From contig JAACJM010000127.1 of the NCBI GenBank assembly GCA_013368315.1, positions 124,001-188,000 on the forward strand: a stretch of 64,000 nt of DNA, read 5' to 3'. A program made the position numbers and the translations under genes. The stretch is from Tetrapyrgos nigripes. Lineage: Eukaryota > Basidiomycota > Agaricomycetes > Agaricales > Campanellaceae. The notes under the pieces are model-generated. The model was not told the DNA's origin. It saw only the letters and a program-made list of their open reading frames with translations, and made no database searches. This document shows, one piece after another, positions 1-11,861 of the stretch; the first letter of the stretch is position 1; each line of letters opens with the position of its first letter.

Positions 1-1239
1 TGGACAACAAAGCTGCTGTCGAAGCCTTCACCAACGATCCCCTAACCCCCAACGCCGCGGAAACCTACTACACCAGTTACGGTAATGGAGCCATGTTTAG
101 AACGGGCACCTACATTGCCCTCACAATTGTTGCCGACATCTTTGTGGTGAGTGCTAAATTCCCAGTCTAACAGTTCGTGATTTCCATGTGGAACAGGTCT
201 ACCGCGTTTTCGCTGTATGGTCTCGGAATATATGGATTACTATCTCTCCCTTCCTTTTGGCCATCGCTGATGTCGGTGCGTAACTTTGTGCGATCAAAAC
301 AACAGCTGGTAGTTGACAGTGATTGCTTGCCATAGTTAGTGGAGCTCTCGTCCTCCAAACAATCAGGCATCTAGAAACGGGCGCCGAACCAGACGGGGCC
401 AGTCTCGCTACGCGTATTCTAATATTCTACGGGTTGACTCTTGGGCTCAATCTACTCTGCACTCGTGAGTCGATTCAGAGATAGCACCTGAAAACCAATT
501 TCAAATTCTTGCCAGTTCTCATCGGACTCCGTTTTTATATCGCGCAACGGCAGGCCGCTGAGAGTAAAATCGCACCCTCGATGAATCTCAGTGCGACGTT
601 GATCATTGTTGTCGAATCAGGTATGTTTTCACCGTGTACACGCTTTCATAAGCTGACATGGACGTCTTGCATTCATCAGCTGCCCTCTATTCCGTCTGCT
701 TAATCGTCATGATGGTACCCACTGCTATGGGTGATAACACTCAGTATTGCATGTTGAGTATGGTGAGTCGTTGTTCTGCTCACCCTGGACTGGCGCTGAC
801 TTCCACCTTTCCTAGATGCCCGGCGTAGTGGTAAGCTATAATCACTCAGTCTCGGAGTGCGAACTGACTTAGTACCTCTTCCTTGCCGTAGGGTCTTGCG
901 TTCTCCCTCGTCATCGTCCGAATTGGCTCAGGAAAAAGCCCACGCGCAACTACCGGGCCCGGGTCCACCATCCGTTTTGTCAATCATGGCGGTCATAGCG
1001 ATTTCACCTCGACTCAACATGCCTCCCAGTACGAGACACAGACCGAATCCGAAAGTGACCTTGAACGGAATACTGGCATCTCGGTGCATTTTAGCGGTTT
1101 GTTCAGACCACATGGAACGCCGGCGACGTCGAGTGGGCAGACGAGGAGTACGCAACTGAATACGACAGGGAGGGACAATGACGAGAAAGATGTTGAGAAG
1201 AGTGCTGAGAATCCCGAGCGCCGAATATCTGAAGTTTGA
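1..1239 (+). CDS. Multi-pass membrane protein, 3' portion (5' end outside window)
   Basis: Seven exons can be joined in one frame: 3-146, 197-275, 336-464, 516-620, 680-762, 816-830 and 892-1239, all with GT-AG introns and consistent phase. The product has hydrophobic segments separated by short loops (for example around YRVFAVWSRN, ILIFYGLTLGLNLLCT, LSATLIIVVES and ALYSVCLIVMMVP). It ends in a long hydrophilic Ser/Thr/Glu-rich tail of about 85 residues, probably cytoplasmic. The YR-x-F-x-VW-x-RN motif after a membrane segment is common in a large Agaricomycete family of seven-helix plasma-membrane proteins of unknown function; that assignment is from memory of the family. The start codon and first helices lie upstream of the window. 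No ligand or transport role can be inferred. Confidence 0.75.
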
Positions 1240-4005
1240 CGCTGGGGAGGGCGCTGGACAGGCATGGCGGCGTTGAGAATATGTCGCCGGTCTGTAAAAA
1301 AGGATGACCGGATCGCTGTCTTTGTGTTTTCGAGTGCAGCTGAACATCTCGATCTGCATATCACGACACAAGGCATGCGATTTTGGAGGACGTTTGGCCA
1401 TTTCCCTGCCAAAATGCATAAATCTGACAATGCATAGGGATTTGGGAGAATCAACCGTATGCAATACGAGATGTTTATCTGAGCGTCTTTGTGTTTTAGA
1501 GTACTTAGTAAGTTAGTTCTGCCCTGTAATACTATTATTATCTTGTTGTGGAACCTGGGTCCAGATATTTTTGGAAAGTGCGACGCGCGTGACAAGGTCA
1601 GATAATGACTGTAAATGACATCGTACATCTTGTCAACCACGACTACTACCACATATCCTCCTCAATCGTTCTACTTGACTTCACTTCTATGCCCCAGCAT
1701 CCTAGCAACTGCAACTACTTCGATTTGCGTCTCCCCAAAAGGATCTCGCTAAGAAAACCGGAATGACGCAGCGGCAAGATGACACATATCATCATTCACT
1801 GCCAGAAGGAAAAGCAATTGTGCAACTGTACAACCAGTCTAGGTGCGTCTATAACTCGTTTTCACTACACTTCTGAATACCAACAACATTTTCCCTTTAG
1901 GACTCTGAAGCACGTCAATCTATCATACTTGGTGCTCATCTTTCGAGAATCGGTGGAGCAACCCAGGAGCCCCGCTCTAGAACTTCAAGCAAGTTCAAGC
2001 CGTCTGTTAATTTCGGAAGCCCCAATGAGCTCTGGTGAAAACGTATACATTCAAGGCTTCACATCTTTCAACAAAACTCCTATCATCTGTATAAGCTATC
2101 ACGGAGAAGCGTGCCTTCCGTCAGCTTTGAAGGAGTCCTGGTCTAGAGTCTGAAATGAATGCCGGCGTTCTATTTTACGTAGAACTGGGGATATTAAAAA
2201 TGCGCAAGAGATCTGCAATGGTTGAGCACATACAGAAACCTACAGAACCGCGTAACACGAAGGTTTACTCTGCATCCGCAAACTCGGAGTATGCGTTCCT
2301 CGGCACTCGAGTGTACTGATTCGCCACAGTTCGCCACCTGGTTTCCATTTTCCCGTTTCTTTCACTGACTGTTTACAAAGCGCAAAGGACCGCAGCTCAG
2401 GCAGGGCTCATGACCTTTACTCTTTTTCAAAATTTCAACCTCGGAGCCGGCCATAGCACCCAACATACCTTTTGCTGGACCAGAATGGGTTTAGACTCTC
2501 ATCCTTGGATCTGCCACTTCCGGAGGCATCTGCACATACATACTTGTACAAATAATCGTGTACTTGTCATGCACATCCTACTGGGGTTGCCCTGGGCCTG
2601 GCGTTGATGGACAGCCACGCGTACTCCTGGTTTTCTCCAGCAGCTTGTGATTGTGTTTATGCGAGTTGCTTCCCTTTTTGCTATACCAGCATAGATGATA
2701 GTACTGACTTCCTTCAAGCCCTATCGTCCTGCTTACAGCTTTTTCATGGACCTTGAGCTTGACCGTGTCCAGGACCAACGCGGGGCTCAAAACTACCTCG
2801 CTGCATTTGTAGGATGACCCATGGGGCAATTACATAATACACCGGATGTTTCCAAGTCTTCAAATTGCCTTCAATTCCCCAACAATTCCCTATACATTAT
2901 GTATACGAAATTCTCCCTAATTCTCCGCCTCCCCGTGTCAACTCCTGCCAACTCCGTGCCCGGCTTTCTTGCTTCTGAATTCCAAGTTCGACGCTGAGTA
3001 AAGTTGTCTATGCGCTGTATTGCTGCTGACTTCTGCTTTCTTACGAATATAGTACAGAATCGGTTGAAAGGAGCACCTGTTTCCGTGCACGGTGCAATAT
3101 CATATGACTGTACAGCTGAGAAGCCTCTTCGGAGTCACAAGCACGAAGGGAATTCCCTGCTTCCGTGGGTAGAAATGAGCCGTCGGGTTTTTCACTCAGG
3201 TTACGAGTGTCCAGGTCGACCGCTGCGGACCATATTGCAGAGACTGTAAATTCCAGGGATCCCTGTCAGTTTGCGATACAAAAGGAGTTGCAGACTGTTG
3301 CAGATCGACCTAGTGCTAGTGGATTCAAGTTCCACTTTACTCCCTACGTCATCGTATGCCCAAGCTTCCGTCCCTGTAGGCTTAATCTTTCAGTCGCCAC
3401 ACACCTTCAAGACCTCGGTTTATCAGCCTGTATATGCAGGATGCTTGGGCAATGCCTATAGGCAACTGCAACATCCGGAAAGGTACAGTTTTGGTCCTTT
3501 CTTCCGCCAGAATTTTACCATCGACAGTACTCGTTTACATCTCGTAGTATATTTACTTTTGCCCTCCTACTCTCTTATAAGCCTATCCATACTTCACATA
3601 GCCGAGCAGTGGAGCAATTATCGATCAATATCCGATTACGAAAACATATGTCGCGCATTTTGAGCGCACAGCTAGAGCAGACTAGAGCAGACTAGAGCGC
3701 TGAAGGAGACGGTCGGACTCGGCTGTCCTCATATGTACATCCTCATCTCAATTCCCTGATACTGTATGATAGTTTTCAATACCCCAAGGGATTCGTCTAG
3801 GGTACCTAGCTAGGACAGGGTTGCGGTAAGACCTCCGACTCGTACACGCGCTATCCCCGTTTGTATGACACCGTTTCAATGTATCCACCATGATTGAAAA
3901 GTCTTTGTTTCTTTTATAAAGATCTTTTCATCTGTCCAACTCGAATTTTTCTCCGACTCGCTTACACAACTCCGCCTCATTCCGTCCTGCAAGAAAAACT
4001 CGAGT
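1240..4005. other. Gene-poor stretch upstream of the MYB gene
   Basis: No convincing gene was found in about 2.7 kb. Several open frames of 60-130 codons exist but none shows a recognised motif or a continuing exon chain. One weak possibility is a short plus-strand gene from an ATG near 1763, with a donor after AACCAGTCTAG and an acceptor near 1901, ending at 2153; the frame giving the most protein-like second exon does not match the donor phase, so it is not called. A short direct repeat of CTAGAGCAGA occurs near 3670-3700. Confidence 0.4.
3915..3920 (+). promoter_or_regulatory. TATA-like box of the MYB gene
   Basis: TATAAA lies 86 bases upstream of the chosen ATG at 4006. The leader between them is pyrimidine-rich, as is common before fungal start codons. 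The distance fits a core promoter, but no transcript data are available. Confidence 0.45.
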
Positions 4006-5943
4006 ATGTCCAAAGCGGGTGGAGAAACCAGGGAGCGGCGCGCTTGGACTGTTCGTGAAGATCAATTACTACTGGAGGCCGTCAATAAAGGTAGGTATAT
4101 TCTTCATGTTCTGTTCATTCCGAAAGGGTACTGATCCATGCAAATCAATCATCTCTGTCTCTTCGATTCGTAGAGGATCCCGGAAACCCGTGTCCATCCA
4201 AATGGTCAGCCATCGCCACGCATATACCCAATCGAACCAATAAGGACTGTCGAAAGCGATGGTTCGCGCATTTCACGACCGATATCATGAAGGGAGCTTG
4301 GACGTCCGAAGAGGATCAAAGACTAATGGAGGCAATGGAGAAACATGGACCCAAGTGAGTGGCCTTTCCTGGAGTGTGGCAGCTCATAATGATGTTCGTT
4401 GAATAGGTGGGCAAAAATTTCCGCAGTGGTAAAAACTCGCAATAGTGACCGTGAGTTGTCGCGTTTTGGTTCTTTTTGGCTGCTGGTTCAATGTATGTGC
4501 TTTCAAGAATGTGCAAAGAGATGGAAAGATACATTGGATCCTAATATTGACCGCACGAACTGGTCTGCGGAAGCTGTACGTCTAAGAACCATTTTCGACA
4601 AATGGCATGGCCCTCATCATTACTCAGGACGAAACTCTCTTGCGTGCGGTTGAGGAGCATGGCAGGCTATGGACCAAGATTGTCAACATGTATTTTCCAG
4701 GTATGTGGGCGACCATTTTGTCTATCACACTGTCATAATTTTGAATCTCGTCCAGGCAAAACAGGCCTCGCAGCAAAGAACAGGTACCTAGCCTGCTCGT
4801 GTTTGCTTGATGGAAAGGACTGACTTTTTCAATAACCACAGGTACAATAGCCTGATCTCCTTGTCAAAGAAGAGTCGGAATCCGGCGTATAATGGTCAGC
4901 CTCTCCACGCCAACGCCGCTCCCGATCCATCAATGTCCTCAAGCAACACCCCTGCCATACCCATCTCGAATCTGTTATCCGACACGTCCTATTTTGGCCG
5001 TCCTCGGTATACAGAGTCGTCTTCCTCGAGTCCGACACCCTCGTCATCGTCGTCCTCGACAAGCATGAGGTTACCCATGCAGACTCGTATGTCATACCCT
5101 TCCCTGCTCCCCCAACAGCAGTGCCAGCCGCATTCCAGGCACGACACTTCGCATTCCCAATGCACTCTCCTCGATGACACTGCATTATATAGCGGACATG
5201 CCCAGCTGGACCCTTACCTTTCAAATTGTCAACCTTCCAATCTCGCTCCGCCACAACGACAGATCTCTCTGGACTATTTTAATACCACGGCTGTCGCTCC
5301 CGGCAGCCCTGAAGCTGTGAACCATGTTGACGGGCTGAACAATTTCAGTATACAGGCGTGTATGAACATCCCGATTCTTCCTCCCAACACCATGAACAAT
5401 TCTCATTCACAATCACCACTACTGAATCATCCCGTACTGAAAATGCCGACATCGTCATCCTCACTTTCGACAAATTTTCTCGATTCTTTCAACAGCGGTG
5501 ATTCCTTTCGATCTTCCATTAATCAGCCGTCACTAATGCCTGATACCATCTCGTCGCGTTCCTTGGAACCCCATTTGAAGGTTGAAGAAGACGATTCGTT
5601 TCCCTCTCACCCGCTGGAGATGCCGACGGATCAGGTTAGAATCAAACTGTCCTCCGGTGACCCTTTCACGCGTGACGATATCCTGTTGCACATTGAAACC
5701 TTGGAAGGAGTACATCAGGAGCTTTCAGACCAGGAACAGAGATTGAAGTCGCAGAGGTCGAGTTTGAATCGAGTAGCAAATGTGTATAGGAGAAGAGGAG
5801 ATGATGAAGGAGCTAGGCAGTATGAGCAGGAGTCTATCAAGATGGTCTTCAAGCTCAATTTTGTGTTTGAGCAGCAGGAAGGGGTAGATGCTCAGATTAC
5901 ATCGTTGAGGAGAAAGTTGGAAATTGGAACCAGAGAATCTTGA
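4006..5943 (+). CDS. Three-repeat MYB-type DNA-binding transcription factor
   Basis: Seven exons (4006-4090, 4174-4354, 4407-4450, 4508-4575, 4628-4700, 4756-4783, 4842-5943) give one open frame. The first ~170 residues hold three SANT/MYB repeats with the expected tryptophans: RRAWTVREDQLLLEAV...KWSAIATHIP...CRKRWF, then KGAWTSEEDQRLMEAM...KWAKISAVV...CAKRWKD, then NWSAEADETLLRAVEEHG...WTKIV...KNRYNSL. This is the R1R2R3 (c-Myb/Bas1-like) architecture and implies sequence-specific DNA binding in the nucleus. The long middle is low-complexity Ser/Pro/Gln. The last ~95 residues are charged and helical, with heptad-like spacing around HIETLEGVHQELSDQEQRLK, suggesting a coiled coil for dimerisation. 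The ATG follows a TATA-like box and sits just before repeat 1. Target genes are unknown. Confidence 0.9.
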
Positions 5944-6265
5944 GCTGGCCACTTTCATCCGCGGCTCCAGGGCTAATGTTCTATGTGATGGGCGGCCTGT
6001 ACGCGTGTACATACTGGCAGGTTGCCTGTCAAGGCAGCCTTTGCCCCTCTATAATGTAAGCACTCTTGCTAGAATCTAATCAAGCCGATGTGAATACGCA
6101 ATCCCACCGAGGAAGACTGAAGACTGTGGCTGTGTAATTGCCTGATGGTAACCCGGCTGCTCGGTAGAATATGGTTCTATTAGTATCAATGTTCGACGCC
6201 GACGGTGACAAGCTAGCGCTTCTGTCTTGTGAATTGCAGTCAAGGTTTCTTCTACACCATCAGCA
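5944..6265. other. Intergenic region between MYB and P450 genes
   Basis: A 322-base spacer between two plus-strand genes. It should hold the MYB 3' end and the P450 promoter. No clear TATA box, repeat or additional frame was recognised. Confidence 0.5.
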
Positions 6266-8693
6266 ATGAACCTGACCCTCCAGGTTGCTGCCTCTGTTCT
6301 AGGTGCAATCGCACTGGTCCTTTCCTACCTGGTAGTCAAGTCGATATACAGCAAATACACGTCGCCTTTACGCTCTCTTCCTGGTCCGAAGAATACAAGC
6401 TGGCTTTTTGGGAATTTGAGGGAGATTCAGAAAGCAGTATGTGCTCGAAAAATGACCTACCGGAAAGTTTGCTGATCTTCTCGCTCTATGACAGGAAAAC
6501 GCTGTTCTGCACGAGGAATGGACAGAGAAGTATGGCCCAACAATTAAATACGGAGGTTTCTTTGGTGTAAGTTCCAGTTTTTCGGGGAGAGATACATCTT
6601 TGACGTATTCTGTTAGACTTACCGGTTGTACACTACCGATACGAAGGCTCTGAATCACGTTTTAATGAACCACTACACCTACCAGAAGCCTGAAATGGCC
6701 GCTTACAGTCTCAGTCAAGTCTTGGGCTCGGGTTCGTAATCGCTTGGATGTCTTTCTGACTGTATGCTCATTTGTCTTCTCAATGTAGGAATCCTGATAA
6801 TGGAAGGCGATAAGCATAAAATGCAGGTCTGTCCTTCCTTAGACGTCCGTCTATGTCTTCAAATAATTGACTTTTTCTCTAGCGTAGAGTGATGGTACTT
6901 GTTATTTGACTCTGCAACTGAGGCAATTCTGAGACCTAGCTAGAATCCCGCTTTTGGCGCCGCGCAAATCCGTGAGCTTACCGAAGTTTTCATCGACAAG
7001 TCAGTACAGGTATGTATATACTCGTTCCTTACAGTGCCTCAACTGATCCGCCAAAAGCTTCGGGATTGTGGGCTTCTCAAATCCAAGAAGGTGCCAAGGT
7101 CAATGTTTTGTCTTGGTTGAGTAGGATGACTTTGGATGTGATAGGGTGCGCCTCCTGCTGTCTGTCGTCTCTTGGTTTGCTTATATATCGTTATCCGCAG
7201 ACTTGCTGGTGTGTTGCGTGTTTGATGCTTTTCCTGTTTCCCGGCGTTCATGTATGTGATTTTGAAGGCTTCAACTACCGTTTCGACGCACTCAGCCCAG
7301 AAGGCGAGGCCAACGAACTGAATAAGGCTTTCAACATCGTATTCGGCGCCGGAGAAAATCGTATTCGGATGTGGGGTATTCTGCAAGCGTGGTTCCCGGC
7401 CTTGAGGGTCTTTGTGAGTCACTACGCATTGGCGACGTGACTTGCTTGCTTGCTTATTTTAACTCCTATCTAGCCCTCGGATAGTCCTCCAGAAGTCAAC
7501 CAAGCCCAAAAAACCATGACAAGTATTGGAAGACGAATTCTCCGAGAAAGCAAGACTTCCTTGACTGCAACTGGTGAAAAGGGAAATAATTGGCGAGCCA
7601 GAGATCTGCTCTCCTTGTTACTTCGCTCCAATATGGACACGAATTTGCCAGAGAGTCAAAGGATGAGTGACGAAGACGTAGTGTCTCGTGCGTATCATTC
7701 CCGCTTATCCTGTGATATTTACGACTAACGAACACACAAGAGGTGCCTACTTTTTTAGGTTCAAATTTTTATTTATGACTTCCTTTCGCCTTTCGCTGAC
7801 ACTCCTTTCTAGTTGCAGGACATGAAACTACAAGGTATTTTCCTTTTTGTATTGTCATCAGCAATCTCAGTGACACCTGCGTATTATATTTCAGTACTGC
7901 TACTACGTGGGCTCTCTATGCTCTCACCCAGGACAAAGCAGCGCAGACCAAGCTCAGAGAAGAACTCCTCGCGATCTCAACCGACAATCCCACTATGGAC
8001 GAACTCAATTCCCTCCCATACCTTGATGCCGTTGTCCGTGAAACCCTTCGTGTACATGCTCCTGTTCCCAGCACTATCAGGGTTGCGACCAAAGACGACA
8101 TCTTGCCTCTTGGCACACCGTTCATGGATGTTAACGGCGTGATGCATGATAGTATCTTGTTAGTATTCTCATATTCATACCACCCGTCTCTGATGACATT
8201 GTCTACAGGGTACAGAAAGGTCAAACTCTGTTTATCCCCATCCTCACTCTGAATAGGGATCCAAAGTTGTGGGGACCGGACGCGAAGGAGTTCAAGTACG
8301 AGATTTAACTTGATTGTATCCGTGATCAAGCACTGACTTTTGTTACCAGGCCTGAACGATGGGAAAAGGTACCTGAAGCTGTACAGGCGATACCTGGTGT
8401 CTGGGGTAATCTCCTGACGTTCCTTGGAGGTGCTCGTGCGTGTATTGGGTATAGGTTTTCCTTGATCGAGTACGTCTATTTTCTGTCTGTTTTCGTCTTG
8501 TGGTTGACTTTACAACCAAAACAGGATGAAAGCCCTTCTCTTCACTCTTGTCCGGGCCTTTGAATTTGATTTGGCTGTTCCGGTTGAGGATATCGGGAAG
8601 AAGTCGTCTGTTGTAACGAGGCCCTTCTTGAAGAGTGATCCTGAGAACGGTAGTCAGTTGCCTTTGCTGGTCAAGCTATATCAAGCGTCTTAA
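6266..8693 (+). pseudogene. Cytochrome P450 with two apparent frameshifts
   Basis: Sixteen exons can be followed: 6266-6436, 6495-6566, 6617-6731, 6789-6826, 6883-6894, 6943-7009, 7058-7145, 7201-7208, 7268-7413, 7474-7687, 7741-7758, 7813-7834, 7895-8158, 8209-8295, 8350-8469 and 8525-8693. The protein has an N-terminal membrane anchor, a proline hinge (SLPGPKN), the I-helix AGHETTS, the ExxR motif (RETLR), PERW, and the haem ligand loop [13 protein letters not shown] with its Cys. All catalytic landmarks are intact. In exon 6 the frame giving NPAFG must shift by one base (extra base near 6957-6962) to give AQIRELTEVF; otherwise TGA follows. In exon 7 one base is missing near 7064-7067 to reach LWASQIQEG. 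An alternative intron (donor GTGAGC at 6972, acceptor near 7034) bypasses both but drops a conserved helix. A recent pseudogene or sequence errors are both possible. Substrate unknown. Confidence 0.85.
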
Positions 8694-8913
8694 TGCTATC
8701 GCGCCCGGAGGTGGATATCATACCAGCTACAGCTTGAAACAGTGAAGAAGGCAGCATGGACGGAACAGTGTGCAGTGTGTCTTATCGCTTATGGACTCAT
8801 TTTTCTGCTGTGTTATAACCTAACTATCGTTGTATTTCTCGTTCTGTGTTTCAATAAGTATGCAAAATCGTAATGACATGAAGAATATTGGAATATTAGC
8901 CTGACTTGAGATT

Positions 8914-11467
8914 TCAGGGTAACGAATAGCGCGAAGTGAGCTTCCCTTCTTCAATAGCTTTGATTTCTGTCACAGAAAACAATCGTCAATTTGGTGAAAA
9001 GAAACTAGGTCATGTACGTACGAAGTGCCAGATGCTTTGACCAAAATCTACACAGAGCCAGACCACCTGTCATGAACCACAAACCTGGAACACCAAGGTC
9101 TCTCCAGCATCCCCGTAGTTCTCCTTCTTCATCAACTCCCCATATGGTCTTGCACTTTTGCGCAGTTTCTTCGTCGCATAACTTGTGTACGATAGCGTTA
9201 TGACTGCCATAGCTGTGGAACATAGGATCAATGTGCTTCCGATGTTTGTGCCTTGTACTATCACTCACCCTGTAGCAAAGATAACTACATCTGCTTGTAG
9301 CTCACTTCCATTGGCAAACTTCAAACCCGTATTAGTGAACGACTCAATAGTGCTGTCATTTTTCAGCTTGATGCTGCCATTGATGACTAGTTTGCTAGCC
9401 CCCGTATCTGATGTCCCCGACCGTACGTGAGTCCGCAGCCCGGCAGCATGAAGAAAAAATACTAACCAATATATATCCCGCCCAAGTTTTCTTGGATACG
9501 AGGAAGTGGTCCTGCATCGAATCTTCCTTTAGTGAACTTGAATCCGCACGCTTTAAGGCCAGCCAGTAGATCTCTGATAGAAAATAGCACAACGTATCAG
9601 TCTCTGTGGTATCAACTTTACACAAGCCTTTCAAACATACTTATCCAGTTCACATATTGCGTCCACTTGGCGCTGGAACATGCCATTGAGCAAGAAGGCA
9701 TAAGGGAAGGATGCCCCTATCCTGTCTGCAACATCTACAGGAGGTCCATCTTCATTGTACATTCCTGGATGTGATCTTATGAGGACGGGGATGACTCTGG
9801 CAGCAATGGTTGAGCGAAACATACCTGCTCTCAAGACGGTCCAACCGTTCTTAGCAGACATGATAAACGTCGGGCCTCGCTGGATCATAGTAGTATCTGC
9901 GAAACCGACATCAGTACCTGGAGGCATGAGATGGAGCAAATTGGGATTCCTACCATTGCCGTTACGAACAAAATCAGCGGCGATGTCATGACCTACCGTG
10001 GGTCCGACAACGAGATAAGCATTCGGTCATGTCTTGAGAAGGAACCAAGACCAACCCGAAGCGGATGAACCAATCACTACGACCTTCTTCCCAACGTAGT
10101 CCCTTGCTGATTTGTACTGAGTGGAGTGAAGGGTTTGTCCTTGATACGTTTCCTGCACAGTAAGACCATGTCAAATGCTTAGATACTATGCGCATTCCAT
10201 TCCGCTAGAGCAAAGAAACATACCATTCCAGGGATAGAGGGAAATCTTAGATTGTGAGTGGGAGCGAATCCAGTGGCGAGGACGACGTGTTTAACCTGTG
10301 TAAACACTTGTTGCTTTCCACCTTGTTGGATATGCACTGTCCAACGCCCAGATACCTTGTTCTTTTCCACTTTCGTGACTGCGGACGATGTCCAATAATT
10401 GAGATCCAACGAATCAGCGTACGCTTCCAGCCAGTTGGCCATCTATTCGGGAAGCGTCAGCTATGGTATGTCTGGTAGCAGTCTATCTAACTTGACCTTG
10501 TATGCAGGTGTATATTCTGGCCAAGTGGAGGGAAACCTATAAAACGGCACGATGAACACAAATGCAAGAGAGAGAGGCTGAACACACGCACGGTAGATAA
10601 GGCAAATGTACCATATCTAAGTAGTAGAGAGATATTACATCCTCAAGTAAGTGATCTGAAGACGTGTAGATGCAAAAGGAATTCAACTTACGAATAGGAT
10701 CGTGCGTACTCAACGTCTCGTACCGCTTCCTCCATGCATCTCCAATTCTTGGAGATTGCTCAACGATCAAAGTGGATACATTAAGCACCTTCAGTCTGGC
10801 ACTTATCACGAGTCCGTTTAGGCTACCACCTTTTTAGACTGCTTTAAAAATAGAATTTCAACCTTTATTTGTATTTCTTACCGATGACCAAGACTGTGGG
10901 TTCAGCCTCTTTGAAAGCAATCTCCTCCTTGCGTTGCCGTTCCCAGAAACCGTGGTCGGTTTCAGTGTCACGAAGAGCGCCGATCTGCTCTGGAGAACCC
11001 TTGAGACCTTCCAAATTTGTGAACATGCAATTCGCTTTCCATCGGCCATCAGGTTGTGGTACCAGTCTCCCGATTCCAGAACCGGTTCCAGTGTTGCTGA
11101 CTTCAAAGGTGAACGTGAATTGGATCCAAGCTAGATCAGGAAAGGGAAGCTGAAGTTGGATGGAGTCGTCCTGTAGTTCAAGCGCCTTTAGTTGGGACGC
11201 TGCGAGCCGGTCGTACAAAAATTGAGCGATCTTTGTTGGTCCGATGAAAGTACGAAAGTCCCAAGTCAAAGCAAGCAAATCGCGCCAGTAGGATTCATGG
11301 TAGAAGAGGTCCATGATGGCCTTGACATTACCGGACTGTGCATTGGAAGCAAAAGCAGTGAACCATTCGGTCACAATCGATTTGGCGTCAAGATCCTTGG
11401 CAGGAGCCTCTTTGACGCCCAAGTGATCAAGAGTGGGCAAAGGGAATTCGGAAGGTGGTTGATGCAT
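8914..11467 (-). CDS. FAD-dependent (YUCCA/FMO-like) monooxygenase with N-terminal NTF2-like region
   Basis: Thirteen exons read in one frame on the minus strand from the ATG at 11467 to TGA at 8914-8916. Residues ~1-185 form a SnoaL/NTF2-like region seen in many basidiomycete relatives. The FAD Rossmann motif VLVIGGGSLNGL is created by splicing exon 1 to exon 2, followed by TLIVEQSPRIGDAWRKRY. The second, NAD(P)-binding glycine motif is VVVIGSSASGHDIA, and the FATG-type motifs are VVLATGFAPT and VVIFATGYG. The C-terminus QIKAIEEGKLTSRYSLP is typical. Exon 3 is only 25 bases (HMVHLPYLP). It would oxygenate a small organic substrate with NADPH and O2; the substrate cannot be told. It is convergent with the P450, 220 bases away, and no frame breaks were found. 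Confidence 0.92.
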
Positions 11468-11861
11468 TTGCGTCTGAGCGGTTGGTGGTCGAGCGGCCTT
11501 TTAAAACATTCGAACAGTAGTACGTAAAGCCTCGAGGAGCTTCGCTTGTCGTACACACTTCCCCTCTACGCCGTCGCGGACCATAAACAGTCATGATAGC
11601 AGATAGTGAAAGAATTAAAGGAAGGATCTCTGGTAAATGTCCGGTTGGATGACCACGTACGAAAGGGAAAAGTCCGAATGCAATCTCAATTCAAAGAATC
11701 CATTAACAAAAGAACTAGGATAGGACTACGCCTTGTTGGGATGATCACACGGAAGACGCCGATGAAAGAAAAGAATGTGTTGCAGAAAGTGTAAGCATGT
11801 AAGCAGTGCTTAACATACAGCCTTTCTGTGGAAGACAATAGAAGACAATAGTGCATGTCGG
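11468..11861. other. Intergenic region between FMO and methyltransferase genes
   Basis: A 394-base spacer holding the FMO promoter and the 3' end of the next minus-strand gene. Short open frames here lack an ATG or any motif. A direct repeat of GAAGACAATA is present at 11831-11850. Confidence 0.5.

Noticed and set aside
1014..1652. 212-codon minus-strand frame
   Set aside because: It runs antisense through the last exon of the membrane protein gene, whose splice-consistent frame is better supported, and it shows no domain.
1763..2153. Two-exon small gene (MTQRQDDTYHH...)
   Set aside because: The splice phase does not lead into the most protein-like downstream frame, and no family was recognised.
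3004..3663. Overlapping plus-strand frames of 81-130 codons
   Set aside because: No recognisable motif, no exon chain and no supporting context.
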